Shown piece after piece: positions 54,004 to 64,000 of a stretch of DNA of 64,000 nucleotides. The translations under genes and the position numbers were made by a program. The notes beneath the pieces are model-generated. The model was not told where the DNA came from and made no database searches. It saw nothing but the letters and a program-made list of their open reading frames with translations. Position 1 is the first letter of the stretch. Every line of letters begins with the position of its first letter. Source of the DNA: Maratus speciosus (Eukaryota > Arthropoda > Arachnida > Araneae > Salticidae); the NCBI GenBank assembly GCA_963932465.1, contig OZ010786.1, positions 592,275,038 through 592,339,037 of the forward strand. The letters are read 5' to 3'.

Positions 54004-55059
54004 TTTTTTCTATCTTTACAAGAAGAAAATATTGGATTCGTGAAAATTTTCAACTTTCGACGGATTTACACGTTATAGGGGGTCAGAGATTCCAAAAGAC
54101 ATGTTTTTTACAAAATATCTGTCTGTGAGTCTGTGAGTCTGTCTGTCTGTGTGTGACACAAATTTTGTGGGCGCTCTATCTCAAGAACTAATGAACGGAA
54201 TTTAATAAAAATTTATATTCAGGTAGTCCCTGATATAAATTGGTGCTGATTAATTTTTGGTGTAAATTGTCCAACAGGTGGCGCTGCCATGCTGCATTTT
54301 GCAGGATTTACACGATTTCCGCAGTAGCTCTATCTCATGAACTAATGCACGGATTTTTATAAAACTTCAGATTCATTTACTCCTTGATAAGATTTGGTGC
54401 TGTTTACGTTTTGGTGTAAATCGCCTAACAGGTGGCGCTGCTATGCTGCATTTTGCAGGATTTACACGATTTCCGCAGTAGCTCTATCTCATGAACTAAT
54501 GCACACATTTTCATCAAAATTCAAATTCAGTTAGCCCTTGATATGAAATGATGCTGTCTACGTGTTGTTGAAAATCACCCTATAGGTGGCGCTGCTGTGC
54601 TGCATTTAGCCCGATTTCCTCAATAGATCTTGCTCAAGAACTAATGCGCGAATTTTCATCATGCTTCAGATTCAAGTATACCTTGATTAATGTTGCTGCT
54701 GATTATGTGTTGGTGTTAATCGTTCAGCAGGTGGCGCTGCTATGCTGCATTTGTCATAATTTGCGCAATAGCTCTATCTCAAGAACTAATGCACGAATTT
54801 TCCCCAAACTTCATATTCAATTAGGCGTTGACATAAGTTGATGATGATTATGTTCTGGTGTAAATCACCCTATAGGTGGCGCTGCTATTTTGCATTTGGC
54901 TGGATTTACACGATTTCAGCGATAGTCATATCTCAAGCACTAATGCACGGAATTTGATCTTTTTACAATTCTTAAGATGAGCATAGATCGCATTTAATTT
55001 TGGCACAGTGATAACAATTTTGAAGTGTTGAAACGTATTAGATAGAAGAAAGTTTTGCC
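54004..55059. mobile_element. Minisatellite-bearing element, copy 2
   Basis: Same ends as 39107-39890 (TTTTCTATCTTTACAAGAAG and the inverted TAGATAGAAGAAAGTTTTGC). Leader with GTGAGTCTGTCTGTCTGTGT. Six repeat units of about 145-155 bp begin near 54174, 54327, 54480, 54626, 54769 and 54925, each with CTCTATCTCAAGAACTAATG and GTGGCGCTGC words. Confidence 0.8.
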
Positions 55060-55640
55060 ATTGGTACATCCGACTAGTTAAGTTTTGGTTTGTTTTCAAA
55101 ATCCAACTTTCGAGCAATGTTTGTCGTGAAAACGACTTTTTGCGAGAATGCGTTTTTCTTCATGATGAGTTTTTTTCATCATTTCACGTATTTAAATTGT
55201 TATAAGTCAAGAACCGTTAAAGTTAAAGTTTCAAATTTGGAAAATATATATTTCAAATGTTTTACCTTAATTCTGATTCAACAAATTAAAAAAAAAATTC
55301 TTACTTTTGAAAATCTGATTTTTTTTTAAAGGTTACGTCATTTTTTTTTTTTCAAATTTTAACTTTAAGTATTTTTAATTTTTATTTAAATTGATATTTT
55401 TCAAAGTGCTGTGTCTAAATTAAAACTTATATATTTCTGTTTATTTAAATGCATAAAAAATGAAATTCTACAAATAATATTTCGAGTTATATCGATTTTA
55501 AACTATCACAATTTTTAAGTAAAATTTAAATTTTAAAATTAAAAAAAAATATGAGAAGGAATATTTATCATGGGATTTTATTTACAAATGATATGGTTAA
55601 CCATCACAAAAATTTTCGAAATTTTAACTCAATAAATAAA
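55060..55640. other. AT-rich sequence, nothing recognised
   Basis: Long T and A tracts; the open stretch 55090-55329 is low complexity. Confidence 0.5.
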
Positions 55641-56719
55641 ATTATTTGAAAATGTGTCTCGGACCTCTTTAAAAACAAATTTGAAATATTCAAATGCTTT
55701 TTCAAATGCTTCAAATGGTTCAAATGGTTCAAATCAGCTTTTTTAGCATTTGATAAATTTCAAAATTGAATTAATTTTTACTTGTTTTACCAAGTCTTAT
55801 ATGAAAATCAATAGAAATTTGAAATATCCGCTATATTTATTCTAACAACAATTTAATAAATGGAAAATTTCTTTGGGTATTAACCTTTTACCTCTATAGA
55901 ACAAAATTATTTAACATTCAAGAGAAATTTAAATCCTACCTCAAGGGTATAAAAGGACTTTGAACATTATAAAAAAATGAGGTTTTACACTAATTCGTTT
56001 TAACTCTAATCTTGTTTACCTTAAAGTATTTCGAATCATCATATTATAATAATCCTGTAGGGTAATCTTTTTTAAAAATCTCCGATTGTTCAATTATACA
56101 AAATTACTTTTTAAGCTTTACTTGTTTAAGAATCTTTAACTTTTTTGAAAATAAATAAATGTTCTTATTTTTCAACAGAATTTTTATTATTATTTTTTTT
56201 TTTTAAAGAGCAATTTATTTCCACGGTTACTCAATGTGACGCTTAATACACTTTGATGAAATTTTACAATTTAAAAAAAAGAAAATAATACCTAGTTTGA
56301 TAAGAAGTGAAACGTAAAAGTAAATTGCACAATGTTATGAATTATGTAAAGATTTCAAAAAATTTAAGTGTTTTCGGAAAAGTCTTAAGATTGGGAGATA
56401 TTTTTCACACGTAATTTTCAGTTTTTTTAGTTTCTTATGCGAAAACTAATAAAAAGCTGTCATATCTCGATTACTTTATTTTAAAAATAGATTAACAAAT
56501 TAAAAAAAAAACATTTATTTTGGTAGTACAAATTTATTTATTTTTTTTATACTTTCCTTTTTTTTAATACTTTCCTTAACGTTAAAAATATGTTTTAACT
56601 AACGGTGAAAGGGTATTTTGAAAGCGTTAAAGTTCATAGCTACATTCTCGAAAACTGCATGGATAATACATATAATTGTTAGTGAAAATACTTTTTACAT
56701 ATGATAAAAATGTTTTTTG
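55640..56719 (+). repeat. Repeat R, unit 1
   Basis: About 1.05 kb. Landmarks are AATTTGAAATATTCAAAT, ACCTCAAGGGTATAAAAGGA, CTTGTTTACCTTAAAGTATT (56011) and GATGAAATTTTACAATTTAA. These recur in the same order in the following units. Confidence 0.7.
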
Positions 56720-57692
56720 AATTTTAAAGCAAATTTGAAATATTCAAATATTTCTTTCAAAGACTTTTTTAGCATTTGAGAAATTTAAAAAATGAATTAT
56801 GTTTCCCCATTTCTTGAATGAATTATCCCCAAATCTGATATGAAAACCAAAAAAAATTTGAAATATCTATTAAATTTATTCTAAAAATAGTTTAATAAAT
56901 GAAATATTTCTTTACGTAATAATCTTTTACCTCTATAGAACAAAGTTATTTAACATTCAACAGAAATTTAAATTCTACCTCAAGGGTACAAAAGACTTTG
57001 AACATTGTTTTTTTACACAACATCGGTTTAAATCTAATCTCGTTTACCTTAAAGTATTTCGAATCATCATATTATAATAATCCATTAAGGTGATTTTTTT
57101 TTTTTTAATCTCCGACTTTTCAATTATACAAAAATACTTTTAAAGCTATATCTCGTAGATACCAAGTCAAACTATCCAATATGAAAACAGTGTTCCCACT
57201 GGGCTACTTTATTTAAAATTTAGATTTCTTGCTTGGTACCACGTTTTTGAAATAGTAAAATGCACCTTATTTAACCTTTTTAATAATGTAGTATTAATTT
57301 AGGCGAAAACAAGAGGAATGCTACCATTTCAGAAAATTGGTGCCAATCAAGAAATCTGAATTTAAAGAAAGTAGCCCACTGGAAACAATCTTTTCATATT
57401 GGATAGTTTTATATGGTACCGACAATTTGATTAAGCCTTGATAACTTTCTGAAAAGAAATAATTTTTCTTATTTTTCAAAGGTATCTTTATTATTTTTTT
57501 ATAAGAGCAATTTTTACCAGGTTCTTTATCCAAGTCAATTCCAGGGTTTATAATCAACGTAACGCTTAAAACATTTTGATGAAATTTTACAATTTAAACA
57601 CAGAAAATAATATAAAGTTTGTTAATAAATGAATCATAAAAGAAATGGCACAATGTTATCAACTACATGAAGATTTGAAAAAAGTTAAAGTA
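56720..57692 (+). repeat. Repeat R, unit 2, interrupted by a composite MITE
   Basis: The same landmarks: ACCTCAAGGGTACAAAAG, CTCGTTTACCTTAAAGTATT (57039) and GATGAAATTTTACAATTTAA. 57140-57425 is the inserted composite MITE. Confidence 0.7.
57140..57425. mobile_element. Composite MITE with double inverted ends, copy 2
   Basis: The outer arms AACTATCCAATATGAAAA and TTTTCATATTGGATAGTT are perfect inverse repeats. They enclose a hAT-like core starting CAGTGTTCCCACTGGGCTAC and ending GTAGCCCACTGGAAACAATC. Same plan as 35610-35890. Confidence 0.7.
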
Positions 57693-58638
57693 CTTGGTGT
57701 CTATAATTAAACAACCCTACTTTAACCCCTTGAGGGGCGGTGGGATATATTTTATCCCATCTACGATTAATGAAGATTTGCACCGGAAAAAGTTTACGAA
57801 ATTTTACTTTTCTAGCTTTGGTGGAAAAAAGTAGAAAAATTGCGTTTCTTTATTTTGAATTATTTTTTTCTAAATTTCCGGTTGGGAATTCAGCATTACA
57901 CAAACGCAATTGCTTGCACCCCAAGGGGTTCAAATTGTCTGCAGACAAAACTATTGTTCATAAAGCTGTGAAATTTTGTGAAAGACAAAATAAAGGGAAG
58001 AGAATTTGTTTAAGCCAAAAATAAGTTCAAAATTTCGCCACCAGAGTGCGAATTTTAATAAATTACGCATTTAGCATTACAATAGTTGAGAAATTTTATT
58101 TATTAACTTAACCTGATTATAAATACAGCATTTCACGGCATGTTCCTCGCATTTCTCAGAACACACTGTGGAACATGCTACCTTACGATTCCAGATGGTG
58201 TCTGAAAAAGATGACCGTCATGCAGAAAGTGTTTCGTGATAACAAAATTTGTTACGCTATCGAAAATGTATTCTAAATGTGTAATTCGTTAAAAAACGGC
58301 CTCCTATTTTTTTTCATCAAACAAATTCTCATACCTTTATTATGTCCTCCACAAAATTTTACAACATTCTAAACAACAACTGTAGACATCTTTAAAATAT
58401 AGTCATTTAAATATGGATACCCTACCCTGTAAACAAAATTTCTAAACTAACATAATGCTAAATGTGCAATTTATTAAAAACCGCCCTCTGGTGGTAAAAT
58501 TTCCGACTTTTGTTTTCTTTTGCTGAAACAAATTCCCATCCCTTTATTATGCTTTTCACAAAATTTCACAAATTTATGAGCAATAGTTTTGTCTATAGAC
58601 AATTCGAAAGTAGGGTCGCTTAATTATGGACCCCACAT
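57693..58638. mobile_element. Foldback element with long arms, one arm interrupted by a MITE
   Basis: The left arm GTCTATAATTAAACAACCCT (then the MITE 57722-57932) continues AATTGTCTGCAGACAAAACT and GTGAAATTTTGTGAAAGACA. The right arm is the inverse (AGTTTTGTCTATAGACAATT, GGTCGCTTAATTATGGACCC). The flanks TA and the rejoined host sequence (GTTAAAG with CTTTTGG) match the uninterrupted repeat R unit at 59181. Confidence 0.78.
57722..57932. mobile_element. piggyBac-type MITE, family E/D, nested in a foldback arm
   Basis: Left TTAACCCCTTGAGGGGCGGT at 57722; right GCACCCCAAGGGGTTCA ends 57932 with TTCA in place of TTAA. Interior GATTTGCACCGGAAAAAG. The open stretch 57740-58024 across it is not a gene. 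Confidence 0.8.
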
Positions 58639-59927
58639 ACTTTTGGAAAAGTTTTTAAAGATTGATATATGCATTAAATTTATTCAAAAAGCAGCTTATT
58701 AAATGAAATAAATCTTTAGGTATTAACCTTTCACATATTTAAAACAAAATAATTTAACATTGAAACAAGAGAAACTTAAATTCAACCTCAAGGGTATAAA
58801 GGACTTTGAATATTATCAATGAAACAGCTTCTTTACACAGCATCGATTTAACTTTAATCTCGTTTACTTTAAAGTATTTTAAATCCTCTAATTATAATAA
58901 TCTTTTATTATGATTTATATATATCTCCGACTGTTCAATTATTGAAAAATGTTTTTTAAGTTTTATTTGTTTAAGCCTGTTTTACTTTTTGGAAAGAAAT
59001 AAAAGCATTTATTTTTCAAATGAATATTTATTATTGTTTGAGAAAGACCGATTTATTTCCAGGGTTAAACGATGCAAAACTTACAAATTTTACAATTTAA
59101 ACAAAGAAAATAATATCTAGTTTGTTAATAAATGAAGCATAAAAGTAAACTGCACAATATTTTGAATTATATAAAGATTTTTTTGAAAGTTAAAGGGCTT
59201 TTGGGAAAGGTTTTTGAAGCTTGGGAGATATTTTTCCCTCGTTATTTTCAGGTTTTTTCGGTTGCAGTATCTCATTAGCTTTATTTAAAAAATTAATTGG
59301 CAAATAAAATAAAATATTTCGTTAGGCAGTATACTTTTCGTTATTATTTTTTAGTACTTTCCTTAACATTAAAAAAAAGTTGTAACTAACGTGAAAGGAT
59401 ATTTTGAAATTTTGCAAAGAAATTGCTTTTATAAAATACAATGACCGTTTAATTTTAAGCTCGTTTACCTTAACCCATTCGGGACGGGAGCCTTTTACGA
59501 AATTTTTAATCTTTTGTCACCGTTTTTTAAAAACAGAAATTTGTGTCTTCTTGAATCGAGAAAATGCGCTGATTAAATAAGACAAATTTTATATAAAAAT
59601 TTTACTGGTGAGGAAAAACAAGAATTCTGAGTGCATTATGTGGCACGTATACGTGCCGCTCGTCCCCAAGGGATTAATGTATTTGTATTAATTTAATAAT
59701 AAAAATTCATTAGGATTGCTTTTTTGTATTATTTTAAACTTCGACTGTTTATTTATTCAAAAAACCTTTAATGCTTTATTTGTATAAACCTGTTTAGATT
59801 TCTGAAAATAAATAAATGTTCTTATTTTTCAAACAAAACTTTATTTTCCAAAAAAAAAAAGTAACTAACGCTGTCACCGCCGCAGTAAACGAATTTTTTG
59901 TGACAGGTGGTCATTCTTTGTTAATAT
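58639..59927 (+). repeat. Repeat R, units 3 and 4
   Basis: Unit 3 carries ACCTCAAGGGTATAAAGGAC, CTCGTTTACTTTAAAGTATT (58859) and AAATTTTACAATTTAA. Unit 4 is partial: CTCGTTTACCT at 59460 is cut exactly by the MITE at 59470 and resumes with ATAAATGTTCTTATTTTTCAA (59813). Confidence 0.65.
59470..59677. mobile_element. piggyBac-type TTAA MITE, family B, reverse orientation
   Basis: TTAA at 59470-59473 and 59674-59677. Ends TTAACCCATTCGGGACGGGA and CGCTCGTCCCCAAGGGATTAA. Carries the palindrome GGCACGTATACGTGCC. Confidence 0.92.
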
Positions 59928-60171
59928 TAACCTTTTACTGCGCAGCTTTGTATATATGCAAACAACAGTGTTTTGAATTTAATAGATTTTTTTATTCGGA
60001 TATACCTAATTCACACCATGAAATTAAAATAGCAATATCTGCTTTAATGAATAACGGACATTCCGTATATAAGTAAAGCGATGTTAACCATTGAAACTTT
60101 CTGGTGTAAAGTCAGATTCGTTGTACTACGTAATTTCCAGAACGTATTCTATTTTGGGATTAAAGGGTTAA
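59927..60171. mobile_element. Probable TTAA MITE, diverged
   Basis: TTAA at 59927-59930 and 60168-60171; ends TTAACCTTTTACTGCGCAGC and GGGATTAAAGGGTTAA. Only the outer AACCYTTT pairs. It overlaps open stretches at 59816-60076 that are therefore not genes. Confidence 0.5.
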
Positions 60172-60769
60172 AGGTTAAGTTTTATAAAATAATTATGTAA
60201 AATAAGGTATTTGGAGATCTTAAAATCTTTACTAATTTGCTATATTTTAGCGTAAAACAGCCAGACAGCAGTAGTTTTTACTTGTATTGCAGATGTACAA
60301 CGGAAGATAAGTTCGACGTATTATATGAAAAATGTATTTCTGATTTTTTTGCATTATTTTTCCTGTGTAATAAACCTTTCATTGAATCATATGTAATTTT
60401 TTCGAAACAAAATAAAACATCGCGCATTTCAGGGTTAAGAAAACTACTGCATACAAAAAATAGGAAAATGGGTAGTATTACAGAGAAATGTTTGATAAAC
60501 ACGCTGAAGCAGACAATTTTTAAATCGAAGAATTATTTTAAGAGATATTTAATTTTTAAAAGTTGGTCATAATCGTTCCATTAAAAAAAGTTTTATATGA
60601 GCAAAAACTATACATAGGAATGTAACATTTTTTGTAAGGATATGTATTATAAACTTACGGTGTGCCATCTACAATTATTTTTTCAATTTTAATTATTTTT
60701 TGGGGGTTTATTTAAATTTCAAATTCAAATTTTCAGGATTTCCAGAAATATTTTTTTACATATTTTACA
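60172..60769 (+). other. AT-rich sequence with an unrecognised 111-codon open stretch
   Basis: 60237-60572 is open for 111 codons (start MLYFSVKQPDSSSFYLYC) with mixed composition and several Lys-rich segments. A pyrimidine-poor TTTTAG precedes it. I recognise no domain and it lies in a transposon-rich area, so it is recorded but not called as a gene. Confidence 0.25.
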
Positions 60770-61612
60770 AAGGGTCATTATTTTAAATTGTTGCCAATTG
60801 TAAAAACAGCACAAGGATAATAGTTTCTTTAAATTAAAATTTTATTTACACGTTGATATTATAAACCGAAAAAAACCTTTGAAATTAGAATTAAATTATT
60901 ACGGGTTAAAAGCACAAAAATATTGAAAATTACGTCATAAAAATTGTTTTTCCATGTGAATATTAAAAAAGGAAGAAAATTAATAAAATAATGAATTATT
61001 TAATATGCTTAAACAGTAAATGTAGAAAATAACGTCCTATTTCCAATGGCAGAATAAAAATATTGCCAAATAGTTTAAGTTAAAAATATATTTACACGTA
61101 CACGAGATACTTAATTCATATTTCGAGATGATCTTATTAACGATTGTTGCCAATTCTAAGACAGTGCAAACAATAATAGTTCCTTTCTAACAATAAAAAT
61201 ATTTTCACGTGAATATTACAAAGAGAAAGAAAAGTTTGGTAAAAATCATGTCAGATTTAAAAGCTAGATTTAAAACATCTTATTTAGAACCATTTTCTTA
61301 TAGTGTTTTAAAAAATTCCGGAAACAAAGACTCAGTTCACTTTGTTCATTTTATATTAGCTTATTTTCAAACGTTTAACTAATCTTATTTAATCAAACAC
61401 GAAAACAGCAATTAACAGCAGTTGATTAGGCTTCAAAATCCCTCAGTAAAAGGGAATTGAATGGAAACCCGTTTACAGAGAGATCGTGATCGTCCATTTT
61501 TTTAAAATTATATTTAAATCTTCCACAATCTTTTTAAAGCCGATCAAATTAACTGATATTTAAATTCTCAACGGTGTTGGCGAGCATAGGTCGTAGGGGT
61601 CAGAGCCATCAT
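60770..61612 (+). mobile_element. Helitron, non-autonomous, copy 2
   Basis: Aligns with 45780-46801 without the nested MITEs. Its 3' part reads ATGGAAACCCGTTTACAGAG, then GTTGGCGAGCATAGGTCGTA and GGGGTCAGAGCC. The terminal hairpin and CTAG are eroded. Confidence 0.65.
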
Positions 61613-62312
61613 TAATAATTTTAAAAAAATCAGATTTATTCAGAATAGATTGTAAAGCATTATAATGAAATTTTACGTTTAAAGAAAGAAAAATAAATTG
61701 TATGTAATGATAAAATGTACAGAGCTATCAATTATATGACCATTTGAAAAAAAAATTAAAGTTTTTTCGATAAATATTTTAATAAAATTATTTTAATAAT
61801 TTTTTTACGAATTATCTTTTGACTTTTGTTTTTATTTCTCATGGAAAACTAATAAAATCTGAAATATCTCGTTAACATTGTTTTAAATATGCATTATCAA
61901 ATGAAATGAAATGTTTCTTTAGACAATATCCTTTAATTTTTTAAAAACCTTAATATTCAAAAAAGAATTTTAACTCAAAGGAAAAGGATATTTTGATAAT
62001 CAGAATAAGAAATTGCTTCAATAAACTCCGATATTGGGATAACTTTAATCTCGTTTATCTTCAAATATTTCGAATCACTGAAATTAGGAAAATCTTTTAA
62101 CATGCTTTTTATGTTTTAAACTTCGATTATTCAATTATATGCTTTAAGCCTTATTTGTTTAAACTCGTACAGCTTTCCGGGCAGAAAAGCATATTTTTAA
62201 ATTTCAAAGGATTCCTTTTATTTTTTAATTTTTTTTAGAGTTAATAAGTATAATGTGCAGTACAGTATGATGAAACTTTTTATCGCGAAGTTATTTTTTT
62301 AGAAGAACTGTT

Positions 62313-62349
<37 letters not shown>

Positions 62350-62420
62350 TTTGTGTTTGAATTGTGAATTGTAGTATTTCATTGAATGCTTTGAAAACAT
62401 ATAAGTATTTTGAAACGGTG
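61613..62420 (+). repeat. Repeat R, unit 5
   Basis: Has CTTTAATCTCGTTTATCTTC (62045), ATATTTCGAATCACTG and GATGAAACTTTTTATC in the usual order. The most diverged unit of the group. Confidence 0.55.
62316..62346. repeat. Poly(A) tract
   Basis: 31 A in a row. Confidence 0.95.
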
Positions 62421-62480
62421 TTTAAATCCAGTTAACAATAAACCAAACATATCTCATTCACACACATATATACGTATATA

Positions 62481-62914
62481 CCGGGTGAGCCAAAAGTTCG
62501 GTACAACTTTAAAAACTCATAAACAAGGAAGAAATTATTATAAAGGGGTGTGGTTTTCAAGAAGGGCTCACAAGGTAGTCCGATTATTTTTTAGCAACAA
62601 AAAAGTTAAAAAATCACATGTAGAGGGCGCTGACGAACCGAAACACAGCGAAAAGGACAACAATACGCTCCATTCATTTGTTCTTCAGATAACAAATTTT
62701 CAACATGACTTCCAGAATATTCTACGACACAACTGTTGTCCTTGTTCGTTTGTGTTTCGGGTCGTTAGCGCCCTCTACATGTGATTTTTTAGCTAAAATT
62801 TTTTTCGCTGCTAAAAAGAAATCCGACTACCTTTCTTGCAACCGCAAACCTTTATCATAAAATATTTCTTTTTAATGAATTTTTAAAGTTGTAACGAACT
62901 TTTGGTTCACTCAT
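62481..62914. mobile_element. Large palindromic MITE (GTGAGCCAAAAGTTCG ends), Tc1/mariner-like
   Basis: The left arm CCGGGTGAGCCAAAAGTTCG and reversed right arm ATGAGTGAACCAAAAGTTCG pair along about 180 bp, including CACATGTAGAGGGCGCT. TA lies outside both ends. A 75-bp loop separates the arms. The 124-codon open stretch 62410-62784 simply crosses the palindrome. Confidence 0.85.
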
Positions 62915-63104
62915 ATAAATAGATTTTTTTAGGTATAAATTATTATACTCAAAATTAATTAATTATCTAGTATCCGATAGTAAGAAAAATTCAAAACGAA
63001 GTGAAGAAGCTCTGTTATAAGATTCATGTATTAACAATGGAGTTACGAATAAATAAGAGGAGACATTGTCTACCAGCAGCGAGGGAAGTAAAAGAGGAAG
63101 GAGG

Positions 63105-63540
63105 TTGTCACAAGATGGCGGATGATTTTTTTTTACATCGATTTACATCGGATCAGCAGTTTCTGATTACCGCCTTAACAAATTCCCACCAGTAATTTTT
63201 AATAGAATATTTTGCCTTATTTCAGCGAACTTTTTCATAAAAAAAAAAAAAAAATTCTCTTATAAATATGATTATATTTTCTATTTGTTTTTACTGGTGG
63301 CAGTTTGTCTAGGTATTATAATTTTTGTCACTGATACTGAGAGGTGGCTGTCTAGGTTGTCAAAATATGGCGGAAACACAGGGCCTGATTACTGCCGAAG
63401 TAAACTTCCACCTGTAAAAATGAATATCTGATTTTGCCATTATTTATGACTGAGATTTTGCATTAATAAGGCATTTAAATAAGGATAAAATTTCTATTTA
63501 AATTTACTGATTTAAGTTTGCTCTGGCGGTAATCAACTCG
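63105..63540. repeat. Dispersed repeat S, copy 2
   Basis: Inverse of 31868-32262, with GTTGTCACAAGATGGCGG, CTGATTACCGCCTTAAC, TTACTGGTGGCAGTTTG, CTGATTACTGCCGAAGTAAA and CTCTGGCGGTAATCA. Two TIR-like subunits again. Confidence 0.65.
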
Positions 63541-63615
63541 AACAAAAGCGATTACAATTGATACAGTCATATTTTAAGGATGTGTCATTTCCTAATTATT
63601 ATTAGTTTTAGGGCA

Positions 63616-63661
63616 TTAATCCTTTGAAGGGTGGTAGTAAATTATACCACCTAACTCTTAA
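63616..63661. mobile_element. Left end of a family D/E TTAA MITE, cut by the next MITE
   Basis: TTAATCCTTTGAAGGGTGG starts at 63616 with a small palindrome TGGTAGTAAATTATACCACC. It stops at the TTAA of the following element. Confidence 0.55.
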
Positions 63662-63864
63662 CCCCTTCGGGACGAGCGTCTTTTACAGAATTTTTAACCT
63701 TTGATCACCGGTTTTTTAAAACATAAATTTTTGCCTAATTGAATCTGGAAAATGCTCGGATTAAATAAAGCAAAATTTACAATAAAACTTTACTGTTGAG
63801 AATAATCCCCGATTCTGAGCACCTTACGCGACACGAATACCGGTCGCTTGCCTCCGAGTTCGAA
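63658..63864. mobile_element. piggyBac-type TTAA MITE, family B, reverse orientation, right end eroded
   Basis: Left TTAACCCCTTCGGGACGAGC at 63658. The right end reads GGTCGCTTGCCTCCGAGTTCGAA, where AAGGGGTTAA is expected. Interior as family B. Confidence 0.85.
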
Positions 63865-64000
63865 AGCCTCCGCTACAGGAACATTGCACTTTCATTATGA
63901 GCATCAGTTACACTTCTTTTATAATTTTGCCAACACTCTATCTGACAAATTTTTTTTCTGCTTTATTTAAGGGGGCCGGGTAAGCAAATTCAACCAAAAA

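Noticed and set aside
59816..60076. 86-codon open stretch
   Set aside because: It spans the junction between repeat R and a probable TTAA MITE.
62410..62784. 124-codon open stretch
   Set aside because: It crosses both arms of a palindromic MITE and shows no domain.

Overview
The window reads as AT-rich nuclear DNA of a metazoan, most likely an arthropod. No gene arrangement typical of bacteria or organelles is present. The support is the transposon content: Ty1/copia gag, mariner, Tc1, pogo/Tigger, hAT, piggyBac-type TTAA elements, Helitrons, a DUF4817-type transposase remnant and minisatellite-bearing repeats. A chelicerate is possible but cannot be shown from the sequence. I found no intact host protein-coding gene, rRNA or functional tRNA. 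The only long unbroken coding frame with a recognisable product is the gag of a copia retrotransposon that runs off the left edge (677..1, minus).

Layout. 0-6 kb: copia gag, two mariner MITEs, a nested TIR element, two opposed mariner transposase remnants, TTAA-type MITEs and a tandem duplication that preserves an empty insertion site. 6-10 kb: old AT-rich repeats. 10-14 kb: a stack of TTAA-type MITEs, including a four-level nest at 12.2-13.5 kb. 14-22 kb: Tigger remnants, a Tigger element carrying two opposed tRNA-derived repeats, and a GATATATC-rich element. 22.9-29.4 kb: two copies of a long repeat, one of them split by several palindromic MITEs that have 8-bp target duplications. 29.7-32.3 kb: small TIR elements and a deleted DDE transposase.

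32.3-35.5 kb is the most gene-like stretch: a possible core promoter, donor, acceptor and poly(A) signal with no coding frame, beside a 233-bp repeat pair that is about 97% identical. 37.7-40.1 kb: a dead Tc1-like element with doubled inverted repeats, invaded by a minisatellite element. 41-53 kb: foldback elements, Helitrons, TTAA MITEs and hAT MITEs, several with target-site proof. 54-55 kb: a second minisatellite element. 55.6-62.4 kb: degenerate units of about 1 kb interrupted by later insertions. 62.4-64 kb: a large palindromic MITE and more TTAA MITEs.

The genes do not work together as a system. The value of the window is as a record of insertion order. Several insertions can be proved from target duplications plus an uninterrupted related copy inside the same 64 kb. 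All boundaries were read by eye, and percent identities are estimates unless counts are given.
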